Positions 1 through 7,457 of a DNA stretch of 14,560 nt are shown one piece after another; the stretch's first letter is position 1; each line of letters starts with the position of its first letter. This DNA comes from JBFHER01 sp041584055 (GTDB lineage: Bacteria > Bacteroidota > Bacteroidia > Bacteroidales > UBA5342): contig JBFHER010000077.1 of NCBI GenBank assembly GCA_041584055.1, forward strand, positions 1 through 14,560. Reading direction: 5' to 3'. Position numbers and translations under genes: made by a program. The notes beneath the pieces are model-generated. The model was given only the letters and a program-made list of their open reading frames with translations. It was not told the DNA's origin and ran no database searches.

Positions 1-530
1 ATTGACTTCTGAAACAGATCCAGTGCCTGATTGAATGCCGTACTGTATTCCGGGTTCACAATGCCATCATTTACATTGAAATTTTCATTAAAAGACGGCA
101 ACGAAAAGCTTGAGATGATTTTCCCACCCCAATGTGGGAAAGACATAAGCGCTGTTTCCATGACACTTTTGCCTCCGCGCAGACCCGGTGCGGTGGAAAG
201 CAATAACATTGGTTTCATTTGCCAAATAGACTTGTCAATTCGCGTACTCCAGTCAATGATGTTTTTAAAGGCTGTTGTATAACTGCCATTGTGCTCCGCC
301 AGGGATAAAATAATCCCATTAGAAGATGAAATGACATCAATAAACTGTTGTGCCCTGGTTGGGATGCCATCGCGTTTCTGACGATCGACGCCAAACAAAG
401 GCATTTCAAAGTCATTTAAATCAACAATGAGCGCCTCAGCATCTGCCAGACGGGAAGCTGCCCATGTTGCGAACGTTTTATTTATGGATTGGCGACTGTT
501 GCTCGCCCCAAGAACTAATATTTGCTTCAT
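1..530 (-). CDS. NADPH-dependent FMN reductase family protein (partial, runs off left edge)
   Basis: Reading leftward from the ATG at 530-528 gives 176 open codons with no stop before the window edge, so only the last few residues are probably missing (the family is usually about 180 residues). It begins MKQILVLGASNSRQSINK, a beta strand followed by the Ser/Asn-rich FMN-phosphate loop. Around residues 78-94 it has AEHNGSYTTAFKNIIDW, the flavin-binding signature of this flavodoxin-fold family, and around 107-121 KPMLLLSTAPGLRGG, another conserved loop. Such proteins are small soluble NAD(P)H-dependent flavin or quinone/azo reductases; the substrate cannot be told from sequence. There is no signal peptide, so it is probably cytosolic. 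It lies about 105 bases downstream of the patatin-like gene on the same strand, with no clear terminator between them, so it may be the third gene of a dnaE transcript or have its own promoter. Family assignment is firm; exact function is not. Confidence 0.88.
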   Translation of the reverse strand, partial: MKQILVLGASNSRQSINKTFATWAASRLADAEALIVDLNDFEMPLFGVDRQKRDGIPTRAQQFIDVISSSNGIILSLAEHNGSYTTAFKNIIDWSTRIDKSIWQMKPMLLLSTAPGLRGGKSVMETALMSFPHWGGKIISSFSLPSFNENFNVNDGIVNPEYSTAFNQALDLFQKS

Positions 531-635
531 TTTTTTGTCTTTTTATACAATGTTTAAACCATCCGAAGCCTGACTGGTTTATTGAAGTCTCAAATAGTAA
601 CAACTTTTATTGAAATTTGAGATTTAATGTTGTTT

Positions 636-1520
636 TTACAAACTGCCTTCAAATGCATCTAAGTATTTAATGGCTGCCAGTCTGCCAATTTCTACCTGTT
701 CCTCTGATTTATAAAAGTCATAAGTGCCACACGCATCCCTTGATACTTCAATCATAAGATCCGGAGGGTTTTTATCGATTTGACTTTGAGCAATGTGATA
801 GGTCATCAGCCCAATGGTTTTATTAATCAGGTCAAAGTATCCCATCTTTTCTTCATGATGATTCACGGGGCTTATTTTTTGGAGATGGCTCTGGAACTCT
901 TTTATGCGTTTTTTGTAAACAGATTCCGATTTAGAGATTTCTGCTGTTGTTAATACAGGTTTTTCCAAAGGGACATTTCCATTCACATTCACTGCAATCA
1001 AAAGATCATCATCGGTTCGGACGGCATGCGTGACCGGAATGTTGTTCAGTAAACCGCCATCCACAAGTAGCATGTCTTCCTTTTCAACGGGGGTGAAAAC
1101 TGTTGGGATTGAGATAGAAGCACGAATGGCCTCATAAATACTGCCTTTTTTAAAAATGACTTCCTTCCAGTTGCGAATATCAACTGAAACAGCTGTATAC
1201 GGAATCGGAAGGTCCTCGATTTTTGTGTCGGGAATGAATTCTTTCATTTTATTCAAAACCCGATCACCTTTTACCAGTCCCTGGGCACTAAAGGTGAAGT
1301 CAACCAGTTGAAACATTTTTAATCTGTCGAGACTGCAGATCCATTCTTTGAACTCGGGAAGTTTCCCAAGGGCGTAAACACCTCCAACAAGTGCCCCCAT
1401 CGAGGTACCGGAAATGGATGTTATGTGATAGCCGCGTCGTTCCAATTCTTCGATCACACCAATGTGTGCAGTCCCTCGTGCACCACCTCCGGATAATACC
1501 AATGCTACATTTTGAGCCAT
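636..1520 (-). CDS. Patatin-like phospholipase (RssA/NTE-type)
   Basis: This 294-residue protein is a serine acyl hydrolase of the patatin fold. The oxyanion-hole loop GGGARG is at residues 11-16, the nucleophile elbow G-T-S-M-G at 38-42 (Ser40), and the catalytic aspartate in DGGLLNN at Asp154, so the Ser-Asp dyad is intact. The order and spacing match short bacterial members such as RssA. No signal peptide or transmembrane segment is visible, and unlike many Bacteroidota patatins it has no attached outer-membrane beta-barrel domain, so it is probably cytosolic or loosely membrane-associated. Family members hydrolyse phospholipids, lysophospholipids or other acyl esters; the true substrate is unknown. 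The ATG lies only 6 bases after the dnaE stop codon, so the two genes are almost certainly co-transcribed and may be translationally coupled. The C-terminal ~100 residues are less conserved and carry no motif I recognise. Confidence 0.93.
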   Translation of the reverse strand: MAQNVALVLSGGGARGTAHIGVIEELERRGYHITSISGTSMGALVGGVYALGKLPEFKEWICSLDRLKMFQLVDFTFSAQGLVKGDRVLNKMKEFIPDTKIEDLPIPYTAVSVDIRNWKEVIFKKGSIYEAIRASISIPTVFTPVEKEDMLLVDGGLLNNIPVTHAVRTDDDLLIAVNVNGNVPLEKPVLTTAEISKSESVYKKRIKEFQSHLQKISPVNHHEEKMGYFDLINKTIGLMTYHIAQSQIDKNPPDLMIEVSRDACGTYDFYKSEEQVEIGRLAAIKYLDAFEGSL

Positions 1521-1526
1521 AAAGCG

Positions 1527-4500
1527 TTAATTTATTTTATATGTCAGATCAGGGATTGCATCCAGATATGACAACAATTCATCATCTACGTTGACCCTGA
1601 CTCCTCTTGAATGAAATGTCAGAGCCTGCTTCTGTTTGTTATTGAAAATTTTAAACGAAAGCATTGTTTCACCCTTGTGTTCAGATAATGTTGCATTCAA
1701 TTGTTGAACAAGGGATGGATTTATAACATTCAGATTCATTTCGATGGTGATTTTTTTCAGCAGATTTTTCCGTGCATCATTCAAAAGGGAGATGCTTGCG
1801 ATCTTCATCTCCAGACCTTCGCCCCACCTGCGTTGCTGTACACGCCCTTTGATCATGAGTGAGAGCCCTTCCTGGAAAAAATTCTTGTAATTGATGTAAT
1901 CACTTCCAAAGAATGCAAACTCAAATTGGCCGTAATAGTCTTCAACGGTAAGAATGCCATAGGGGTTTCCTTTTTTTGTGGTCCCATGTCGCAGACTTGT
2001 CACCATTCCTCCAGTGGTGATTTCTCTGCCAAGTAATTCATCCATGTTGTCCAGCTCCGGTAGTTTTGTGTTGAAAAAGTTATCAATCTCCAGTTTAAAC
2101 TGATCCAATGGATGCGCAGAAAGATAGATGCCAATCAACTCTTTTTCCAGTGCCAGCTGATGCAGGTTTGACCATTCTTCACAATGTGGAAGTTCCGGTT
2201 TCTTGATTTCAACATCGCTGTCAGACATCATCCCAAACAAAGAGTTCTGAAGTGATGCTTTGTCCTGCTGATACTTATTGCCATAGCGGATCATGTTTTC
2301 AATGAAGGTCGTGTCTTCATTTGGTAAGCTTGCAAATAACTGACTTCGCTTGTGATTGCCCATGCTATCGAAACCACCTGAAAGCGCCAGTGCTTCCCAG
2401 TTCTTTTTTGTAACAGAAGTCAGGTTGATTCGTTCAGCAAAGTCGAATAAGTCTTTATAGGGACCATTTTTTTCACGTTCCCGGATGATGTCTTCCGATG
2501 CCCCGGAACCCATCCCTTTTATGCCGGCCATGGCAAAACGGATATCACCATCTTTATTGACGGTGAATTTGTGCAAACTTTCATTTGCGTCAGGTCCTTT
2601 CACATCCATGCCCATCCGTCGACATTCTTCCATGAATATGGATATCTTGGTGATGTCGTTCAGGTTCCGGGACAAAACGCCAGCCATGAATTCTGCGGGA
2701 TAATGCGCCTTTAAATAGCCTGTTTGATAGGCAATGTGCGCATAACAAACCGAATGAGATTTGTTAAATGCATAACTGGCAAATGCTTCCCAGTCTTTCC
2801 ATATTTTGTCGATGAGCTTGTCTGCCTTCTTTTTATCATGGTCGCAACCCTCCATGAACTTCTCATTGGCTTTGCACCCTTCCATGAATTTCACCTTCAA
2901 TTTTTCCATGAGGTCCATTTTCTTTTTCCCCATTGCTTTTCGCAAGGTGTCAGATTCGCCTCGTGTAAAATTTGCAAGGTGCCTCGAAAGCAACATCACC
3001 TGTTCCTGAAAAACAGTGATCCCGTAGGTGTCACTCAGGTATTTTTCCATCATCGGATGATCATACTCAACCTCTTTCCGGCCATGTTTTCGATCAATGT
3101 AATCAGGGATGTATTCCATGGGGCCGGGGCGGTAGAGCGCATTCATTGCTACCAGGTCTTCAAAACGGTTGGGTTTCAGGTTGCGCAGGTGTTTTTTCAT
3201 GCCCGGTGACTCAAACTGGAAGATGGCCGTTGTTTCCCCCTTGCTAAACAACTCAAATGTAAGTTCATCATCCCCGGGTATGGAATCAATGTCAAGGTCA
3301 ATTCCCCTGGATCGTTTTATGTTTTCAAGCGTTTCTTTTAAAATTGACAATGTTTTTAAACCCAGGAAGTCCATCTTTAACAATCCGATGTCTTCAACAA
3401 AGCGGCCATCATATTGGGTGGTGAACAGTTTTTCTTCTTTTGTTGGAATCAGCGGGATGTTATTGCTTAAAGGATCGCGGCCGATGAGAATGCCACAGGC
3501 ATGCACGCCGGTCTGACGGATAGAGCCTTCGAGTGACTCCGCTAACTCAAGTGTTCGCTGAATCATCGGATTCGTCGACTCTTTTTCCTGCAGCAATTCC
3601 GGCGATTGCTCATATGCTTTCTTGAAACTCATCTTAGGTGCTTCCGGCACCAGTTTTGCCAAACGGTTTGATTCTTCCAGTGGTAGGCGGATGACACGTG
3701 CCACATCTTTAATGGCAGACTTGGTTGCCATTGTCCCAAAGGTGCAGATGTGTGCGACCTTATCCAATCCATATTTATCTGTTACCCAGTCCAGCACCTG
3801 TTGACGTCCATCATCATCAAAGTCAATGTCCACATCGGGCATAGATATCCGATCAGGATTTAAAAACCGTTCAAACAGGAGATCGTATTTTATGGGGTCA
3901 ATATTGGTAATTCCCACACAATAGGAGACTGCCGCACCAGCCGCTGAACCCCGTCCGGGGCCCACCAAAACACCCATTTTTCTGGCTTGATTGATAAAGT
4001 CCTGAGTGATCAGAAAGTAGCCCGGGAAGCCCATGGTTTTAATGGTATTCAATTCAAAGTCGATGCGTTCCTTTTTTTCTTCAAAGGTATCCTTGTAACG
4101 AATTTTTGCGCCTTCGTAGGTAAGGTGCTCCAGATAATCAGCTTCCAGTTTTATTCTGACAATCTTATCGTAACCGCCCAGACTGTGATAACGTTCTTCT
4201 CCGAATTCCTCTATGAGTGCTTTTTCATCAAATCGACTCCGATAGTCTTCCATGGTACCAAATTCCTCTGGAATAGGGAATATTGGCATGATGGGCGCAT
4301 GATCCAGCTCGTACTCCTCCACTTTATCTGCAATCTCCATCGTGTTTGCAAGCGCCTGTGGTACATGTGCCCAAAGTGCTTCCATCTCCTCAGGTGTTTT
4401 GAGCCATTCCTGACGCGTATAGCGCATGCGGTCCGGATCATCAAAGTCCTTGCCGGTATTTAAACAGATAAGGATGTCGTGGGCATCGGCATCATCGGCA

Positions 4501-5174
4501 TCTGCAAAGTGAACATCATTTGTTGCAATTAATTTGATGCCTGTTTTTTCGGAAAGTTTGATGATTTCTTCGTTGACCTGCTGCTGAAAGACTGAAACAC
4601 CCAGGCGTTCTTTTTCTGATTCTGCAGGATGATACATCAACTCCAGATAAAAATCGTCGCCAAAAAGATTTTTATACCAAAGCGCTGCTTCCTCTGCCTT
4701 GTCAATCTTGTTTTCCATGATCAGTTGAGGGATTTCGCCCCCAAGGCATGCCGATGAAACGATCAGGCCTTCATGATAGTCCTCCAGCCATTTTCTGTCG
4801 ATCCGTGGCTTGTAATAAACGCCGTTGGTATTGGCCAAAGAAACAAGTTTTAGAAGATTCCGATACCCGGTTGGATTTTTTGCAATGAGAATCAGGTGCC
4901 AGTTGCTGTTGTCCTTGGTGATGTTTCCTCTGTTATTTGTGATTTTAGCTTCTACATCATTTACAAAATACGTTTCTACGCCTAACAGGGGTTTAATGCC
5001 ATTGCGTCGACAGGTTGCATGGAACTCCTTGATGCCGAACATTGTTCCGTGATCTGTCAATGCAAGAGCGCGCATGCCGTATTCTTTTGCCCGTGTTACC
5101 AATTTGTTTACTGATGCGGCACCGTCAAGGATGGAGTATTGTGAGTGAACATGTAAGTGTGTGAATTCTGTCAT
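1527..5174 (-). CDS. dnaE: DNA polymerase III alpha subunit
   Basis: Catalytic subunit of the replicative DNA polymerase, 1215 residues (E. coli DnaE is 1160). Domains in order: an N-terminal PHP domain at about 5-230; palm with the catalytic motif PDVDIDF at 446-452 and a third aspartate in KMDFLGL (Asp602); fingers with YRPGPM at 681-686 and YAFNKSHS at 801-808; an internal clamp-binding motif QNSLF at 976-980; and an OB-fold at about 1050-1130, followed by a short C-terminal region. The PHP domain keeps a full set of candidate metal ligands: His8, His10, Asp17, His42, Glu67, His93, Cys143, Asp220 and His222. This is unlike E. coli, where several are lost, so intrinsic 3'-5' exonuclease activity is possible. 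A 10-codon duplication (KFMEGC at 762-767 and 772-777) lies just after the GKKK motif. The start is the ATG giving MTEFTHLHVHSQYS, in register with other DnaE proteins. The patatin gene follows immediately, and a divergent glucosaminidase gene lies upstream. Confidence 0.98.
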   Translation of the reverse strand: MTEFTHLHVHSQYSILDGAASVNKLVTRAKEYGMRALALTDHGTMFGIKEFHATCRRNGIKPLLGVETYFVNDVEAKITNNRGNITKDNSNWHLILIAKNPTGYRNLLKLVSLANTNGVYYKPRIDRKWLEDYHEGLIVSSACLGGEIPQLIMENKIDKAEEAALWYKNLFGDDFYLELMYHPAESEKERLGVSVFQQQVNEEIIKLSEKTGIKLIATNDVHFADADDADAHDILICLNTGKDFDDPDRMRYTRQEWLKTPEEMEALWAHVPQALANTMEIADKVEEYELDHAPIMPIFPIPEEFGTMEDYRSRFDEKALIEEFGEERYHSLGGYDKIVRIKLEADYLEHLTYEGAKIRYKDTFEEKKERIDFELNTIKTMGFPGYFLITQDFINQARKMGVLVGPGRGSAAGAAVSYCVGITNIDPIKYDLLFERFLNPDRISMPDVDIDFDDDGRQQVLDWVTDKYGLDKVAHICTFGTMATKSAIKDVARVIRLPLEESNRLAKLVPEAPKMSFKKAYEQSPELLQEKESTNPMIQRTLELAESLEGSIRQTGVHACGILIGRDPLSNNIPLIPTKEEKLFTTQYDGRFVEDIGLLKMDFLGLKTLSILKETLENIKRSRGIDLDIDSIPGDDELTFELFSKGETTAIFQFESPGMKKHLRNLKPNRFEDLVAMNALYRPGPMEYIPDYIDRKHGRKEVEYDHPMMEKYLSDTYGITVFQEQVMLLSRHLANFTRGESDTLRKAMGKKKMDLMEKLKVKFMEGCKANEKFMEGCDHDKKKADKLIDKIWKDWEAFASYAFNKSHSVCYAHIAYQTGYLKAHYPAEFMAGVLSRNLNDITKISIFMEECRRMGMDVKGPDANESLHKFTVNKDGDIRFAMAGIKGMGSGASEDIIREREKNGPYKDLFDFAERINLTSVTKKNWEALALSGGFDSMGNHKRSQLFASLPNEDTTFIENMIRYGNKYQQDKASLQNSLFGMMSDSDVEIKKPELPHCEEWSNLHQLALEKELIGIYLSAHPLDQFKLEIDNFFNTKLPELDNMDELLGREITTGGMVTSLRHGTTKKGNPYGILTVEDYYGQFEFAFFGSDYINYKNFFQEGLSLMIKGRVQQRRWGEGLEMKIASISLLNDARKNLLKKITIEMNLNVINPSLVQQLNATLSEHKGETMLSFKIFNNKQKQALTFHSRGVRVNVDDELLSYLDAIPDLTYKIN
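2832..2891 (-). repeat. 30-base tandem duplication inside dnaE
   Basis: Two adjacent 10-codon units encode residues 762-771 and 772-781 of DnaE. Each begins with the same six residues, KFMEGC. The six repeated codons differ at only three third positions (AAA/AAG, GAA/GAG, GGG/GGT), all synonymous, while the last four codons of each unit differ in sequence. This fits an old in-frame tandem duplication whose first half is kept. Convergence or a lineage-wide insertion cannot be excluded without an alignment. Confidence 0.6.
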
Positions 5175-5242
5175 GAAATATATTTTGATATAAAAATAGA
5201 AAAAGCAGTGTGCTGGTTCATTTGAATAAAGGAAAAAATATC

Positions 5243-5260
5243 AACAATTTGCGAATTGTT
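5243..5260. promoter_or_regulatory. Inverted repeat (possible operator) between dnaE and the glucosaminidase gene
   Basis: A perfect dyad AACAATT-tgcg-AATTGTT (7-base arms, 4-base centre) lies in the 189-base divergent intergenic region. It ends three bases before TATTTTTG at 5263-5270, which matches the Bacteroidota -7 consensus TAnnTTTG and points toward the glucosaminidase gene. No TTG at the usual 17-23 base spacing is present upstream of that element, so the promoter call is weak. The rest of 5175-5363 is AT-rich and shows no other gene or clear promoter for dnaE; the best leftward candidate is an imperfect TATTTTTA (complement of 5191-5198). The dyad could be a regulator-binding site or chance in AT-rich DNA. 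Confidence 0.35.
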
Positions 5261-5363
5261 TCTATTTTTGTGTGAATTAATTGAATAGGGCATGATTTAT
5301 CCTGATTTTCCGTTCTTTGTGAAACGGATGTGTTAGGCAGGTCCGAAAACGAAGTTTGTACAG

Positions 5364-6323
5364 ATGAAACAAAAAATAATAGGAATTCTTAGCATTGCAT
5401 TGATTAGTTTGAGTGCGTTTTCTCAGGATGAACTGACCCGAGAACAGTACATTGAGAAATACAATGATCTTGCCGTTGAGGCCATGGAGAATTTTGGCAT
5501 CCCCGCCAGTATTACTCTGGCTCAGGGTATTCTGGAGTCAAATAACGGAAACTCTTACCTTGCGCGAAAAGCAAACAATCATTTTGGAATAAAAAAACAC
5601 GACTGGACCGGTCCTACCGTCAAAAGAGATGATGACAAAAAAAATGAAGAATTCCGAAAGTACAACCATCCATATGAGTCATTCGCAGATCATGCCAAAT
5701 TTTTAACCACACGCGATCGGTATGCTTTTCTATTCGAATTAAACGTGACAGATTACAAAGGTTGGGCCCATGGATTAAAAAAAGCCGGATATGCCACTGA
5801 TCCCCGTTACGCCGGTCACCTTATTAAAATAATAGAGGACAATGAGCTTTACCTGTTTGACAGTGGTGTTAATGTTCAGTTTTCAAGCAGTGAAAGGATT
5901 GCAACCGAGAGAGAACGACGTCGCGTGACCAATGTAGATCGATTTGTAATTGAACCTTATGCCTTGCATCAGATTTATTCGAACAACAAGGTAAAGTATG
6001 TTAAGGTGAAGCCTGGCGATACCTTTAAGAGTATTTCTCAGGAGTTTGATTTAAGAGATTGGGAATTATACAAATACAACGATCTTGAGGACAATGCAAG
6101 ATTAAGCCCGGGGCAGTTGCTTTACATTCAGCCAAAACGGTATCGCGCCCGTGAGGTTGAATACCATACCGTGGCCGAAAATGAAACAATGTACAGCATT
6201 TCGCAACGTTATGGCTTAAGGCTCAAGTGGCTCTACACCCGCAATCGCATGGAGCGGGGCGACGGCATTGTGGTAGGACAGCAACTCTATCTTAAAAAAA
6301 GAAAGCCAAAGGAAGATAACTAA
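5364..6323 (+). CDS. Secreted peptidoglycan glucosaminidase with two LysM repeats
   Basis: This 319-residue protein is a wall hydrolase predicted to cleave N-acetylglucosaminyl bonds in peptidoglycan. Residues 1-20 form a signal peptide (MKQK, a hydrophobic core, then a small-residue AFS cleavage region), so it acts in the periplasm. A glucosaminidase domain (Pfam PF01832 type, as in FlgJ/Auto-like enzymes) spans about 30-166. It has the catalytic glutamate Glu58 in AQGILESNNGNSYLA, the NNHFGIK motif at 71-77, and the YESFADHAKFL and GLKKAGYATDPRYA segments typical of the family. A linker then leads to two LysM peptidoglycan-binding repeats at about 211-256 (VKPGDTFKSIS) and 265-311 (VAENETMYSIS). 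It is a single-gene unit facing dnaE at its 5' side and converging on fmt at its 3' side. Bacteroidota usually lack flagella, so a role in cell-wall turnover or division is more likely than flagellar assembly. No Shine-Dalgarno sequence precedes the ATG. Confidence 0.95.
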   Translation: MKQKIIGILSIALISLSAFSQDELTREQYIEKYNDLAVEAMENFGIPASITLAQGILESNNGNSYLARKANNHFGIKKHDWTGPTVKRDDDKKNEEFRKYNHPYESFADHAKFLTTRDRYAFLFELNVTDYKGWAHGLKKAGYATDPRYAGHLIKIIEDNELYLFDSGVNVQFSSSERIATERERRRVTNVDRFVIEPYALHQIYSNNKVKYVKVKPGDTFKSISQEFDLRDWELYKYNDLEDNARLSPGQLLYIQPKRYRAREVEYHTVAENETMYSISQRYGLRLKWLYTRNRMERGDGIVVGQQLYLKKRKPKEDN

Positions 6324-6370
6324 AAATCAATAGATCGTTACAACAGGATGGCCTGTGTTCTAGTGTTGAA

Positions 6371-6401
6371 TCACGGATGCTGTTGTGATAAACCTCCGTG
6401 A
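6371..6401. other. Inverted repeat in the convergent gap between glucosaminidase gene and fmt
   Basis: TCACGGA at 6371-6377 pairs with TCCGTGA at 6395-6401 across a 17-base loop. An alternative 6-base stem (ATAAAC 6388-6393 with GTTTAT 6402-6407) would compete with it. The position between two converging genes suggests a bidirectional terminator, but neither strand has the T-run expected of a Rho-independent one, so the call is tentative. Farther along, 6421-6435 contains two overlapping 10-base palindromes (ATGATATCAT, ATCATATGAT) of unknown meaning. Confidence 0.3.
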
Positions 6402-6484
6402 GTTTATATCGCTCTTCTGTATGATATCATATGATGCATGCAGGAAATAGAAATAGAAATGGGTTGTGCAAACAAATACTTTGA

Positions 6485-7447
6485 TTAAAGTTCAACACTT
6501 AGTCCTGTGGCATCAAACCCTCTGAGGAAATCTTCGGTGTTCATCCGTTTTTTACCTGCAATTTGCAATTCATGAATGCTTAACCATCCGTCCTGACAAG
6601 CAATTGATAGATTGTGTTTATTGTCCGTATGAACTTCTCCTACTGCATTGATGATGCCATGTTTAAAACTTGCATTGTAGATTTTTGCCTGGATGGCTTT
6701 GCTGTCTTTATTTAAAACACACCAGGCTGTGGGATATGGACTTAAGCCCCGAATAAAGTTGTGCAGGTCGGCCCCTTTTCTACTCCAGTTTATACGACAG
6801 TCTTCCTTGAATATCTTTGGTGCTTCTTTTAAGGCTTCTTTCGGAAGGATACTGGATTGTGGCCTTGCCTCGATGGAATTGTTCAGAATGCCTTCAACCG
6901 TTTCTACTACTAAATCAGCCCCTAAATTCATTAGTGCATCATGTATTTTTTCAACATTGTCGTTTGGTCCTATTGGGATGCGACGTTGTAATAGCACATT
7001 GCCCGTGTCTATTTTGTGTTCAATAAAAAAGGTGGTGACCCCGGTTTCTTTTTCTCCGTTCATGATGGCCCAATTGATAGGCGCTGCTCCCCGGTAATGG
7101 GGCAGCAATGAACCATGTAAGTTAAAAGTTCCTTTTTTCGGCATGTTCCACACTGCTTCCGGAAGCATTCTGAAAGCTACTACAATCTGAAGATCGGCAT
7201 TGAGCGACTGAAGTGTTTCTATAAAATCGGTGGCTTTAAGTTTTTCCGGTTGTAGCACCCTGAGGCTTTGAGCTACGGCGTATTGCTTTACAGCACTTTC
7301 CTGTAGTTTTCGTCCTCTTCCCGCAGGTTTATCCGGGGCCGTGATTACACCAACAACATTGAACCCTCCCTCTACAAGAGCTCTCAAACTTGCCACGGCA
7401 AAGTCTGGTGTCCCCATAAATACAATTTTCAAATCCTGTTTGGTCAT
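6485..7447 (-). CDS. fmt: Methionyl-tRNA formyltransferase
   Basis: Transfers a formyl group from 10-formyltetrahydrofolate to Met-tRNA(fMet) for translation initiation in the cytosol. From the ATG at 7447 the product is 320 residues starting MTKQDLKIVFMGTPDFAV. Numbering from that start, the formyltransferase domain carries the catalytic triad Asn109 and His111 (in FNLHGSLLPHYRGAAP) and Asp147 (in HKIDTGNVL), close to E. coli Asn108, His110 and Asp146. A C-terminal tRNA-binding OB-fold follows from about residue 207, including the GLSPYPTAW segment. Two upstream in-frame ATGs (7453 and 7468) are possible; the one at 7468 would overlap the nadK stop by 11 bases and add seven residues not expected in the family. 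I prefer 7447 because its spacing to IVFMGTP matches family N-termini. It directly follows nadK and is surely in the same transcript. Confidence 0.97.
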   Translation of the reverse strand: MTKQDLKIVFMGTPDFAVASLRALVEGGFNVVGVITAPDKPAGRGRKLQESAVKQYAVAQSLRVLQPEKLKATDFIETLQSLNADLQIVVAFRMLPEAVWNMPKKGTFNLHGSLLPHYRGAAPINWAIMNGEKETGVTTFFIEHKIDTGNVLLQRRIPIGPNDNVEKIHDALMNLGADLVVETVEGILNNSIEARPQSSILPKEALKEAPKIFKEDCRINWSRKGADLHNFIRGLSPYPTAWCVLNKDSKAIQAKIYNASFKHGIINAVGEVHTDNKHNLSIACQDGWLSIHELQIAGKKRMNTEDFLRGFDATGLSVEL

Positions 7448-7457
7448 TGTCATAAAA

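Noticed and set aside
541..600. TACTATTTG on the minus strand upstream of the FMN reductase gene, considered as a -7 promoter element.
   Set aside because: It has three rather than two bases between TA and TTTG, so it does not fit the TAnnTTTG pattern.
2724..3209. A 161-codon plus-strand ORF inside dnaE, and similar long antisense ORFs in dnaE (3987-4463).
   Set aside because: They are antisense to the well-conserved dnaE frame and their translations show no family features.
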